Source: an uncultured Anaerotruncus sp.
GTDB lineage: Bacteria > Bacillota > Clostridia > Oscillospirales > Ruminococcaceae
Assembly (NCBI GenBank): GCA_904398655.1
Contig: CAJFPF010000134.1
Coordinates: 19,251 to 83,250 of the forward strand
Direction: 5' to 3'
DNA: 64,000 nucleotides
Below are positions 7,420 through 15,207 of this stretch, piece by piece. The translations under genes were made by a program, and so were the position numbers. The number at the start of each line of letters is the position of its first letter. The stretch's first letter is position 1. The notes under the pieces were generated by a model. The model saw only the letters and a program-made list of their open reading frames with translations. It did no database searches and was not told where the DNA came from.

Positions 7420-8565
7420 TTACAGGCATTCACAAAGGATCTTATAAATTTCCTCTCTATCCAGTTCTCGGGGATTGCATTTGATAATGTTACAGGTATC
7501 TGCTACCTGGCGCAGTACCTCCGGCGTGATCTCAATGCGGGACTTTAATTCGGACAGTTTTGTAGGCAGGCCGCACTCCTTGATGAAATTGGATAACGCC
7601 TCTATCCCCGCTTCCGCCGTATCCTTTCCGAATACCTCTTTGGCAAAACGCGTAAATTTTTCCGGAGCATCCTTTAGAATGTGCCGGTAGTAAACGGGAT
7701 GGATGACTGCCAGGCCCTGCCCATGGTTACAATCGGTATAGGCGCCTAACTGATGCTCGATCTGATGTGCTTGGAAATCTGTAAGCCGTCCCACCTTTAG
7801 AATGCCGTTTTCCGCCATAGCGGAATCCCACATCAGGTTGCTGCGAGCCTGCATATCGTTGATGTCCAAGAGCAGCCGGCGCATGTTGACAACGGTATTG
7901 CGCATAATGGCCAACGCCACATCGTCAGAAACATTGTCCCGGTCAGAATGGCCCAGATAGGTTTCCATTGCGTGACTCAAGGTATCAAAGGCGCCGGACA
8001 TCACCTGCATGGGAGGGACTGTCGTGGTATAAGCGGGATCTAAAATGGCAAAGGAGGCTCCTATCCCGACAATGGGACCTTTCCAATGTTTCTCTTCATA
8101 GGTGATCACCGCTCCGGAATTCATCTCTGCACCGGTACCAGAAGCAGTGACCACTGCTCCCATAGGAATTCCCTCTGTCGGAAATTTCCCGTGCTCGTAT
8201 TCCATCTTCCAGATATCCTCGTCCACCATGGCTTGGGCAGAAACCACTTTGCAGCAGTCAACGACACTGCCGCCGCCCACGGCCAGGATAAAATCTACCC
8301 TTCTCTCCCTGACAAGTTTCGCCCCCTCCTGTACTTTTATATAAGTGGGATTTGGCATGATGCCAGGAAAATCCACCACTTCTTTTCCAACCTGTGCAAG
8401 CATCCCTTTCAGAGCATCATAAATCCCGCTCTTTTTGACGGAGCCGCCGCCATAAGCCAATAGCACCGTTCTCCCGACCATGGGAAGTTCTTGCTGCAGT
8501 GCCTTGGTGGCCGCCCCCTCTCCAAAATACACTTTTGTGGGAAAAACATAGGTAAATTGATTCAT
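7420..8565 (-). CDS. Iron-containing alcohol dehydrogenase (butanol dehydrogenase-like)
   Basis: 381-residue group III alcohol dehydrogenase, cytosolic and NAD(P)H-dependent, reducing aldehydes to alcohols. Signatures: FPTKVYFGEGA at the N-terminus, the nucleotide-binding GGGSVVDCCK, TASGTGAEMN, and the metal site LSHAMETYLG with HQIEHQLGAYTDCNHG. It resembles the YqhD/BdhA subgroup, which is active on butyraldehyde and other toxic aldehydes. Its place behind a promoter of the MerR/AdhR type supports an aldehyde-detoxifying role. A paralogue lies at 62121-63287. Confidence 0.88.
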   Translation of the reverse strand: MNQFTYVFPTKVYFGEGAATKALQQELPMVGRTVLLAYGGGSVKKSGIYDALKGMLAQVGKEVVDFPGIMPNPTYIKVQEGAKLVRERRVDFILAVGGGSVVDCCKVVSAQAMVDEDIWKMEYEHGKFPTEGIPMGAVVTASGTGAEMNSGAVITYEEKHWKGPIVGIGASFAILDPAYTTTVPPMQVMSGAFDTLSHAMETYLGHSDRDNVSDDVALAIMRNTVVNMRRLLLDINDMQARSNLMWDSAMAENGILKVGRLTDFQAHQIEHQLGAYTDCNHGQGLAVIHPVYYRHILKDAPEKFTRFAKEVFGKDTAEAGIEALSNFIKECGLPTKLSELKSRIEITPEVLRQVADTCNIIKCNPRELDREEIYKILCECL

Positions 8566-8621
8566 AATATTGGGGCCTCCTGATAGATTTTCAATGTTCT
8601 ACTAAATAATAAAGGTTGTCC

Positions 8622-9386
8622 TTAGATTCTACAGTTTGCCTGTATAATTTCCTGTAAAGAGATGTGCGGATTGCGGTATCTGGCATGGGGGTTCTTTTCT
8701 GGAACTGTCAATTGGATCGCATGACGAGGGCAGGCATGGACACAGGCCAAGCAAGTTTGGCAGTTTCCGGGCGTATATTTCGCTTTCCAATCCACCAAAT
8801 GGATGGAGGAAGAGGGGCAAACTTTTTCACAGATACCACAACCGACACAGTCTGTTGTGATGCGCAATAGGTGCTGCCACGCGTCCTGCGGCATCCGGTC
8901 CATATGCTCCAGAAATTGTTGATGCGCCGCCAGGTCCTTTTCTGTAACTTCCACAATCATTTGTTTCCTGTTTTTTAAATCCGATAGAATTGTAATCAGC
9001 TGTCCCTCCACATTTTTGTCCAGACGCTTTTGCTCCTCCATGTCAAAACCAGGGAGCCAATTGTCCACCATAAGGATGACATTGATATAATTGACGGCGA
9101 TCCCACAGTTTTCGCAAAGCTGCTTTGCCAGCTTTGCGGCCCCTCCGTGGCGGTTCCCATAGGTGAGGATCATATAAAAATAGTCTGTATGAAAAGTCGA
9201 TTTTTTTAAAAACTCCTTTACCATGGCCGGGACCTCATGGCCATAAACAGGCGCGACAATTCCAATGGTATCCGCGGCAAATTCCACGCTTCCCTGCCGA
9301 ATGGCCTGTGGAATGCTAATTGGTTTCTTCTCTATCTGCTTTGCAATATAGAGGCTGTTCCCCGTACCAGTAAAATAAAAGACCAT
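8622..9386 (-). CDS. EFR1-type protein: flavodoxin domain fused to two [4Fe-4S] ferredoxin motifs
   Basis: 254-residue cytosolic electron carrier. The N-terminal flavodoxin-like domain begins MVFYFTGTGNSLYIAKQI (phosphate loop TGTGNS). The C-terminal bacterial ferredoxin domain has CVGCGICEKVCP and CQTCLACVHACP, enough cysteines for two [4Fe-4S] clusters. This architecture is called EFR1 family ferredoxin; the redox partner is unknown. It is the first gene of the operon driven by the 19-bp-spacer promoter at 9468-9498, with a leader of roughly 75 nt. Confidence 0.88.
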   Translation of the reverse strand: MVFYFTGTGNSLYIAKQIEKKPISIPQAIRQGSVEFAADTIGIVAPVYGHEVPAMVKEFLKKSTFHTDYFYMILTYGNRHGGAAKLAKQLCENCGIAVNYINVILMVDNWLPGFDMEEQKRLDKNVEGQLITILSDLKNRKQMIVEVTEKDLAAHQQFLEHMDRMPQDAWQHLLRITTDCVGCGICEKVCPSSSIHLVDWKAKYTPGNCQTCLACVHACPRHAIQLTVPEKNPHARYRNPHISLQEIIQANCRI

Positions 9387-9415
9387 GATAAAACTCCTCT
9401 CCTCTTTTCCAATAC

Positions 9416-9444
9416 TTGTAACAGGACCCCAACCGTGTTATAAT
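9416..9444 (+). promoter_or_regulatory. Probable promoter of the merR-family gene
   Basis: TTGTAA (9416-9421) and TATAAT (9439-9444) with 17 bp spacing, reading towards the regulator gene. It lies inside the leader of the divergent operon, so the regulator's palindrome falls about 30-45 bp after its own transcription start, which would allow autorepression. Confidence 0.55.
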
Positions 9445-9467
9445 AAAATAAGCGGTTGCTACTATCG

Positions 9468-9498
9468 ATTATAAATTCCGGTTGTAACAACCGGTCAA
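9468..9498 (-). promoter_or_regulatory. MerR-type promoter and operator of the EFR1-alcohol dehydrogenase operon
   Basis: On the minus strand TTGACC (9493-9498) and TATAAT (9468-9473) are 19 bp apart. That is too long for unaided sigma-A recognition and is the mark of MerR-family activated promoters. A perfect palindrome CCGGTTG-TAA-CAACCGG (9478-9494) lies in the spacer, exactly where the regulator binds and untwists DNA. The MerR gene is divergent, immediately to the right. Confidence 0.85.
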
Positions 9499-9550
9499 TA
9501 GCTTTTGAGAAAAAAATATTGAATTTTTTGTGAATACAGCGGAGAGAACC

Positions 9551-9952
9551 ATGACCTATACGATGATGCAGGTGTGTAAAGAAGCTGCCCTCACTTATCA
9601 GGCACTCAAGTTCTATTGCAATGAGGGGTTAGTTCCCAACGTGAAGCGGGACAAAAACAATCGACGGATCTTTGATGAACGGGATTTGAAGTGGATTAAG
9701 GATCTGGTGTGTCTGAAAAAGTGCGGTATGAGCATTCAAGAAATGAAGGAGTATTTGGATTTATGCCTTCAAGGCCAAGGTACCATTCCTGAAAGGAAAG
9801 AAATGTTGAGGAAAAAGCAAAACGCTCTACGCGCCTCTATCCAAGAACTGGAGGCCAGTGTGGCTTACATTGATTGGAAACAGAATTTTTACGATGAAGT
9901 GCTTTCTGGAAAACGTCCCTATGTGAGTAATCTTATCCGAACAAAGGACTGA
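9551..9952 (+). CDS. MerR-family regulator, AdhR/NmlR-like
   Basis: 133 residues: a winged-helix domain at the N-terminus (TMMQVCKEAALTYQALKFYC, NNRRIFDERDL), then a dimerising helix and a short effector tail. Cys54 in LVCLKKCGMS matches the redox/aldehyde-sensing cysteine of NmlR (Cys54) and AdhR (Cys52); a second cysteine, Cys58, follows. AdhR-type proteins activate alcohol dehydrogenase operons in response to aldehydes. ATG 9551 has GGAGAG five bases upstream and is preferred over GTG 9530. It is divergent from the operon at 4289-9386, whose promoter has the expected 19-bp spacer. Confidence 0.87.
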   Translation: MTYTMMQVCKEAALTYQALKFYCNEGLVPNVKRDKNNRRIFDERDLKWIKDLVCLKKCGMSIQEMKEYLDLCLQGQGTIPERKEMLRKKQNALRASIQELEASVAYIDWKQNFYDEVLSGKRPYVSNLIRTKD

Positions 9953-9966
9953 CATTTTCAAAAAGG

Positions 9967-10006
9967 AAAGATGCCATCCATTGGGAATGGATGGCATCTT
10001 TTTACT
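9967..10006 (+). terminator. Intrinsic terminator after the merR-family gene
   Basis: A 16-bp stem (9967-9982 with 9986-10001, core GATGCCATCC) with a 3-nt loop, followed by a T-run. Confidence 0.88.
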
Positions 10007-10209
10007 TTATTAAAATATGGCTCCTACGCTGGCCAGACGGTGGATTTTCGCAATGATCCCCTAACTTCCATCCATAGGGTCTAGTGTTGGCCCAAGATCG
10101 AAGCTGGAGGTTGCAAAATAAGGAAAATGGTGTTGGACGCCCTCTGGAGAAATGGGCGCAAGTAAAATTTGTGGATCTGTTCATTCAAAAACACTATGAA
10201 TTTGTAAGA

Positions 10210-11166
10210 TCAATACCCTTTGTCAAGATCGATCTGATTGGGAACTTTACATCCCTTCCGATATAGCAAAAGGCTCTCTGCAAAGAGCTCCATCGCCCTT
10301 ACAATCAAAAGAGGGCTGTCTCCAGCGCGGTGGGGTGTCAAAATGACATTTTCCATATCCCATAGAGGGCTTTCATTCTCCAAAGGTTCTTTGTGGAAAA
10401 CGTCAAGTCCCGCTCCCGCGATCTTCTTTGTAACAAGCGCTTCTATCAGCGCATCCTCGTCGATCACATCGCCTCTGGAAGCGTTGATAAAAATCGCCGT
10501 GTTCTTCATTGCATCAAAACTTTTTTCATCGATCATATGGTAGGTTTCGTCCGTAAGGGGTACCACAACCACAATATAATCGGCTATAGCAAAAGCAGAG
10601 TACCGATCCCTCACATCAAATACCATATCAAAATCCGGCGTTTCCCGTGGATGCCTATTGACGCCGATTACACGCATACCAAACGCTTTCGCCTTTTTGG
10701 CAGTTTCAACGCCGATGCTCCCTGTTCCCACAATACATAAAGTCTTGCCGGTCAGTTCATCCACTGGAATGCTGGCATCCCACATCCTCTTTTGCTGGCT
10801 GCGGAAGTTTTTGTGCAGCTGCCGGCTGAAGGCGAGCATCATGCTGAGGATATGCTCGGACACGTTGGACCGCGAAAGCCCTTTGATGGTAGACAGAATC
10901 GTGCCTTGTTTTTTTAGTCTATCAAAGGGCATCTGATCCACACCCACACTCAGAGAGAAAATCCAACCAAGTTTGAAATCATCTATTTTGTGAAAAAGCC
11001 CTTCATTTACGGGATAGGCCCAAGTGATCAAAATTTCCGCTTCCTGTACCAGCTGCAGCGCTTTTTCTGTATTATCCCTGTACTCACATACGGTGATCAT
11101 CTCCCCTGTTTTTTCTCTCACCATTTCTAACAAGTCAGCCGGAATATCCGCAATAGAAAGTATCAT
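10210..11166 (-). CDS. D-isomer-specific 2-hydroxyacid dehydrogenase family protein
   Basis: 318 residues, NAD(P)-dependent, cytosolic. The Rossmann motif is VGTGSIGVETAKKAKAFG. Family signatures follow: NASRGDVIDEDAL, and a catalytic block with HKEPLENESPLWDMENVILTPH, including the E...H pair. The substrate-binding arginine region is LSVGVDQMPFDRLKKQG. Substrate range cannot be told from the sequence; relatives act on glyoxylate, phosphoglycerate-like acids or 2-ketoacids. ATG 11166 has AGGTGG nine bases upstream and is preferred over GTG 11178. It is divergent from the trans-sulfuration gene. Confidence 0.86.
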   Translation of the reverse strand: MILSIADIPADLLEMVREKTGEMITVCEYRDNTEKALQLVQEAEILITWAYPVNEGLFHKIDDFKLGWIFSLSVGVDQMPFDRLKKQGTILSTIKGLSRSNVSEHILSMMLAFSRQLHKNFRSQQKRMWDASIPVDELTGKTLCIVGTGSIGVETAKKAKAFGMRVIGVNRHPRETPDFDMVFDVRDRYSAFAIADYIVVVVPLTDETYHMIDEKSFDAMKNTAIFINASRGDVIDEDALIEALVTKKIAGAGLDVFHKEPLENESPLWDMENVILTPHRAGDSPLLIVRAMELFAESLLLYRKGCKVPNQIDLDKGY

Positions 11167-11284
11167 TTTGGACACCACCTTTATATTTTATGAGTAAATC
11201 ATACACTGTGGAAATACATTTGTCCATTCCTGTTGGAGAGAGGATCAATCAATTTTTTCAATGGATTATATAAATTTTATTTGT

Positions 11285-11313
11285 TTGACAAATTGTTCTA
11301 TATCCTGTATCCT
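11285..11313 (+). promoter_or_regulatory. Probable promoter of the trans-sulfuration gene
   Basis: TTGACA (11285-11290) and TATCCT (11308-11313) with 17-bp spacing in an AT-rich region, about 55 bp before the start codon. Confidence 0.65.
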
Positions 11314-11368
11314 AATAATAGCAGTGAATATATATTTTTCATATTTTTTATTAATGAGGTTGATTATT

Positions 11369-12547
11369 ATGAATCAAAATCTACATATCAAGACGGTAGC
11401 CGTCCATGCTGGCTCGCGGAAAGATGACGCTTTTGGCGCAATTAATGAGCCGATCTACATGACTTCCAACTATCGCATCCCCACAGATGGCACTCCCGTG
11501 GACTGGAGCGGTATTCACAGCAACGTCTATCAGCGCAATCGAAATGTCAACCAAATGGTGTTGCAGGATAAACTTTGCGCTCTCACCGGCGCGGAGGACT
11601 GCGCCGTGTTTGCCAGCGGTGTTGCGGCGCTGGCAGCAGTCTTTACCACCACTCTGAATTCTGGCGACCATGCCATTGTTTCCGAGGTGTGCTACAGCGC
11701 CACCAACCTGTTGTTCCGGGAGTACCTGCCCAAGAAGTACGGGGTGGAGGTCACCCTGTTGGACACCACCGACACCGAAGCTGTCCGCGCCGCAGTGCGT
11801 CCTAACACAAAGCTGATCCATGTAGAAACCCCGGGCAACCCCACCACCGGCATCAGCGACCTGGACGCCATCTCCCAGATTGCCCATGATGCAGGAGCCC
11901 TGCTCTCGGTGGACGCCACCTTCGCCGGTCCCATCTGCATCTATCCGCTTAAACACGGTGCCGATCTGGAAATCCACAGTATGACCAAATACATCAACGG
12001 TCATGGGGACTCTTTGGGCGGCTGCGTTTTGGGACGTACCGAGCTGATCGATGAGATCAAGGAGCTGGCTATGGTCAACTACGGCGGCATTCTCAGCCCG
12101 TTCAATGGCTGGCTGATTGCCCGCGGCCTATGTACGGTACCGCTCCGTATGGCACAGCACAGCGCATGTGCGCTCAAAGTTGCTGAATTTCTTGAAAGCT
12201 GTCCTGCTGTCCGGTTTGTGTGGTACCCTGGGCTCAAGAGCCACCCGCAGCATGAGCGTGCGGTCAAGTACATGAATGGGCAGTATTCCGGCATGATCGC
12301 CTTTGATATCAAGGGGGATGAAAAACAACACGAGGTATTCCTTGACCGTCTGAACCTTGTCACCCACGCCGTTTCCCTGGGAGATATTGAGAGCCTGATC
12401 GTCTACTATGACAAAAATAGCGATAAACTTCCCCACTATCCCGCCATTTACCATGAGGGGTTTTTCCGTTTCAGCATCGGCCTGGAGGATCCCGATGACG
12501 TCATTGCTGATCTCAAGCAGGCGATGGAAGCATGCGGCGTTCTTTGA
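11369..12547 (+). CDS. PLP-dependent trans-sulfuration family enzyme (cystathionine gamma-synthase / methionine gamma-lyase type)
   Basis: 392-residue Cys/Met-metabolism PLP enzyme. Signatures: AVHAGSRKDD at the start, SGVAALAAVF cofactor-phosphate region, HVETPGNPTTGISDL, VDATFAGP, and the PLP lysine in IHSMTKYINGHGD (Lys207). YSGMIAFDIKGD and the late arginine region RFSIGLEDPDD are also typical. The family includes cystathionine gamma-synthase, O-acetylhomoserine sulfhydrylases, methionine gamma-lyase and cystathionine lyases; residues seen here do not separate these. ATG 11369 gives the family N-terminus and follows GAGGTTG. It appears to be monocistronic. Confidence 0.86.
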   Translation: MNQNLHIKTVAVHAGSRKDDAFGAINEPIYMTSNYRIPTDGTPVDWSGIHSNVYQRNRNVNQMVLQDKLCALTGAEDCAVFASGVAALAAVFTTTLNSGDHAIVSEVCYSATNLLFREYLPKKYGVEVTLLDTTDTEAVRAAVRPNTKLIHVETPGNPTTGISDLDAISQIAHDAGALLSVDATFAGPICIYPLKHGADLEIHSMTKYINGHGDSLGGCVLGRTELIDEIKELAMVNYGGILSPFNGWLIARGLCTVPLRMAQHSACALKVAEFLESCPAVRFVWYPGLKSHPQHERAVKYMNGQYSGMIAFDIKGDEKQHEVFLDRLNLVTHAVSLGDIESLIVYYDKNSDKLPHYPAIYHEGFFRFSIGLEDPDDVIADLKQAMEACGVL

Positions 12548-12747
12548 TGCCGCGTACGGTTGAAGAGAGGTTTTTCAATGGGGAAATGATCCAGTTACAG
12601 AGGTTGTCCTATAGGGACAGATCTTGAGGGACAGCGACATGCTTAATATGAATGGAAGCACTATTTGGAGCCTCTTTGGGTCCTGAATGGTCATAAAAGG
12701 AATCATTTTCACCGATGTTCTGCAGAGGTCAAAACGGTTGTCCATCT

Positions 12748-13380
12748 TTACACCGAAAAGCTTTTCAGCATCTTTGTCACAAAGGACTTGGTAATTTCAT
12801 GGATAGAGTAATCCATATGGGGTATATTGGCCAGCTCCATAGCCCTCTTCTGTTTCTCTGTATGGGAGGTATAGGGATAGACGCCAAACAAAAATGGAAA
12901 AAAAGCATAGAGGAACTCCTGGATATCCCCTGCAGACATGGTTGGAAAAAACTTTTCCAAGCAGCGTTCGATGGTATGCAGGGCGGCTGCATATGCCTTT
13001 TTAAACGCCACTAGGTTTTCTATGCGGCTGTTGCCTTCCATGTCATAGAGGTTCATGCTCATCAGCTTCAACATACGGCCCCGCTTTTCCAATGTGCGGC
13101 CCAGCTGATCCGCGAACACTTCCAGAGGCAGAGAAGCCTCCTGCTGAATCATCTCCTCCAGATCCGCGGCCCAACACTCATGCTCCCGCTGAAGCAGAGC
13201 CAGGAAAATCTCCTCTTTCGTTTGAAAATAGTAATAGATGGAGGTGCGGGTAAAGGAAGTTTTCTTCCCAATATCTCGGATGGTGATCTCTTTAAAGCCC
13301 ATGGTCTCATATAGGGTGGCGCAGGCGTTCACAATCTCCTCTTTTCGCGCATTTGTCAGCTCTTCCGATCCCTTTGGCAT
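12748..13380 (-). CDS. TetR-family regulator
   Basis: 210 residues. The N-terminal helix-turn-helix is typical (ACATLYETMGFKEITIRDI, then FTRTSIYYYFQTKEEIFLALL); the C-terminal ligand domain is not assignable. ATG 13380 has GGAAGGA upstream. Its own promoter carries a GACAC-G-GTGTC palindrome over the -35 box, and closely similar palindromes lie at 15020-15034 and 15056-15070 in front of the DUF362-flavodoxin genes. It is therefore very likely a self-regulated repressor of that pair. Inducer unknown. Confidence 0.88.
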   Translation of the reverse strand: MPKGSEELTNARKEEIVNACATLYETMGFKEITIRDIGKKTSFTRTSIYYYFQTKEEIFLALLQREHECWAADLEEMIQQEASLPLEVFADQLGRTLEKRGRMLKLMSMNLYDMEGNSRIENLVAFKKAYAAALHTIERCLEKFFPTMSAGDIQEFLYAFFPFLFGVYPYTSHTEKQKRAMELANIPHMDYSIHEITKSFVTKMLKSFSV

Positions 13381-13445
13381 AACTGTCCTTCCTTTCCGCT
13401 GGGCCACTTTCGCCCTCTTAGGGAGCTTTCACCGCCCGCAAATGT

Positions 13446-13474
13446 ATTATAAACAATTACCGACACGGTGTCAA
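13446..13474 (-). promoter_or_regulatory. Promoter and operator of the TetR gene
   Basis: Minus-strand TTGACA (13469-13474) and TATAAT (13446-13451), 17 bp apart, a perfect consensus promoter. The palindrome GACAC-G-GTGTC (13462-13472) overlaps the -35 hexamer, as expected for autorepression. Confidence 0.82.
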
Positions 13475-13510
13475 ACAGCCACGAAAAAACGGTTATATCC
13501 CTCAGAAAAT

Positions 13511-13543
13511 GGACGGGGAAGCAATCCTTTTGCTTCCCCGTCC
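13511..13543 (-). terminator. Intrinsic terminator of the DUF362-flavodoxin operon
   Basis: A 14-bp stem GGACGGGGAAGCAA with a 5-nt loop, directly after the flavodoxin stop and followed on the minus strand by ATTTTC. Confidence 0.75.
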
Positions 13544-13562
13544 TGTCTCCTTGATACGGCTT

Positions 13563-14039
13563 TTAGCTGTTTTGTACCCCTTTTGCCCAATCTGCCGCAC
13601 CCGATCCGTTGAGCAACTGCCCTTTCCTCCAGACTGCTTTCGGGCAATGATCCTGTAGACTCTTTTCCGCCCTGCCGATGCCGCTGCCGCCAGAGGTGGC
13701 AAAGGGAATGAGCGTCTTTCCAGAGAAGTCATAGCTCTCCAGGAAGGTATCCACAATACGGGGCTCCACATACCACCAGATGGGGAATCCCACCATAACA
13801 GTATCATACTGCTCCATATTCTGTACCGGTTCCGCGATGGCTGGCCGGCAGGACAGGTCGTTCATCTCCAGGGTGCTGCGGCTTTTTTTGTCCATCCAGT
13901 TTAGATCCGCGGCGGTATAGGGCTGGGATGGACGGATTTCATACAGATCGCCGCCTACAGCGTCGGCAATCTCCCTTGCCACACGGGCGGTCACACCGCT
14001 GGCGGAAAAATAGGCAACTAAAGTTTTCTTTTGCATCAT
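13563..14039 (-). CDS. Cytosolic flavodoxin
   Basis: 158-residue stand-alone flavodoxin without a signal peptide. Phosphate loop AYFSASGVTARVAREI, then GGDLYEIRPSQPY, YDTVMVGFPIWWYVEP (aromatic residues near the flavin) and LESYDFSGKTLIPFATSGG. It would carry one or two electrons through bound FMN. ATG 14039 or 14036 may start it; AGGAGG lies just upstream. It follows the DUF362 gene by 16 bp and is the second gene of the operon controlled by TetR operators. Confidence 0.88.
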   Translation of the reverse strand: MMQKKTLVAYFSASGVTARVAREIADAVGGDLYEIRPSQPYTAADLNWMDKKSRSTLEMNDLSCRPAIAEPVQNMEQYDTVMVGFPIWWYVEPRIVDTFLESYDFSGKTLIPFATSGGSGIGRAEKSLQDHCPKAVWRKGQLLNGSGAADWAKGVQNS

Positions 14040-14055
14040 ACTTCCTCCTGATTAC

Positions 14056-14946
14056 TTAAAGCTCAATCCATTCATATTCCCGGGAACCAAACCCCAAAGC
14101 GGCTGCGGCCTCAATGGTGTGAATCCCGTTGCGGCTGTTGACCCGCTCCATAAAATGCTCTTTGCCAGGATCATCGGAGTTGACAACAAGATCAATGCAA
14201 GCCTGATCGATGGCCACCGGATCTAGGGAGGCCAAAATGCCGATGTCCTTCATGCAGGGGTCCTCCGCTACCATACAGCAGTCGCAGTCCACCGAGAGGT
14301 TTTTCATCACATTGATAAAGGCAATTTTTCCTTTAAAATGTTCCACCACACTGGAGGCGGCATCCGCCATTGCCTCCGGAAAGGCGACACTGCTGGCGTG
14401 CTGTTTCCAAGTTTCAAAGCGGTCGTCCGTCTTACCTGCAGAGTGGATCAGTGCTTTGCCGGCGCGGGAGGCGCACCCAATGGACAACTGTTTAAGGGCT
14501 CCGCCATAACCGCCCATGGGGTGGCCTTTGAAGTGGGCCAGCACCAGCATGGAGTCGTAGTTGGCAATGTTCTTGCCCAGGTGGTTCTCTTTGAGAACCT
14601 TCCCATTGGGAATCGGCCAGACCACATCCGGCCCCTCACCATCCATCAAATCCACCTGGAAATGGGTCGTCCAACCATGCTCCTTCAAAAGCTGTAGATG
14701 GGACTCGGTGTGATCCCGTACACCGCCGGATGCGTCCCCATAGGCGGTATTGCACTCCACAACGGTACCATGGACCTCCTCCACCATAGGCTTCCAGAAC
14801 TCCGGCCGCAGAAAATTCTGGTTTCCTTTTTCCCCCGAGTGCACCTTCACTGCCACCTTACCAGGCAGGTGGATTCCCAGTGCACGATACAGCTCGACCA
14901 CTTTTTCCGGTGTGATTGTTTTAGAAAAGTAGACCTTTGACTTCAT
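14056..14946 (-). CDS. DUF362 domain protein without ferredoxin extension
   Basis: 296 residues of the DUF362 family (N-terminus SKVYFSKTITPEKVVELY; VKVHSGEKGNQNFLRPEFW; ECNTAYGDASGGVRDH; HFKGHPMGGYGGALKQLSIGCASRAGK). A cysteine cluster, VDCDCCMVAEDPCMKDIG, sits near residue 230 and could bind metal or a cluster. Many family members carry an extra [4Fe-4S] ferredoxin domain; this one does not, but is followed at once by a flavodoxin, which might supply the electrons. Function is unknown. ATG 14946 has GGAGG upstream. Confidence 0.82.
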   Translation of the reverse strand: MKSKVYFSKTITPEKVVELYRALGIHLPGKVAVKVHSGEKGNQNFLRPEFWKPMVEEVHGTVVECNTAYGDASGGVRDHTESHLQLLKEHGWTTHFQVDLMDGEGPDVVWPIPNGKVLKENHLGKNIANYDSMLVLAHFKGHPMGGYGGALKQLSIGCASRAGKALIHSAGKTDDRFETWKQHASSVAFPEAMADAASSVVEHFKGKIAFINVMKNLSVDCDCCMVAEDPCMKDIGILASLDPVAIDQACIDLVVNSDDPGKEHFMERVNSRNGIHTIEAAAALGFGSREYEWIEL

Positions 14947-15019
14947 TTCAAGGACCTCCTGCATTTGGTATCACCGCTCTTTTCAGTGGCTTTGATGTTC
15001 TAGATTCTAACATCACGTT

Positions 15020-15070
15020 TTGACACTGTGTCAACAACCATACTATAGCACTATTTTGACACCATGTCAA
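15020..15070 (-). promoter_or_regulatory. Promoter with two TetR operators in front of DUF362-flavodoxin
   Basis: Minus-strand TTGACA (15065-15070) and TATAGT (15042-15047) are 17 bp apart. Palindrome 1, TTGACAC-T-GTGTCAA (15020-15034, perfect), lies just after the -10 box. Palindrome 2, TTGACAC-C-ATGTCAA (15056-15070, one mismatch), covers the -35 box. Both match the operator before the TetR gene, so repressor binding would block polymerase directly. Confidence 0.83.
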
Positions 15071-15133
15071 TATATTTTTAATTTCCCCTCACCCATACAC
15101 CCTGTTCAGCTGCAGCAAGGTTCTCCCCCTAAC

Positions 15134-15175
15134 AGCAAAGGGACCTGCCAACAAATGTCAACAGGTCCCTTTGCT
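15134..15175. terminator. Hairpin after the P-type ATPase gene
   Basis: A 14-bp stem AGCAAAGGGACCTG with a 14-nt loop, 33 bp beyond the ATPase stop. There is no U-run on the minus side, so termination is likely but not certain. Confidence 0.55.
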
Positions 15176-15207
15176 ATTTCATATTTAGATCAGAACGAAT
15201 AAGGTAT

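Noticed and set aside
12548..12747. Possible gene in the gap between the trans-sulfuration and TetR genes
   Set aside because: The only plus-strand frame here continues antisense through the TetR gene and has no ribosome binding site.
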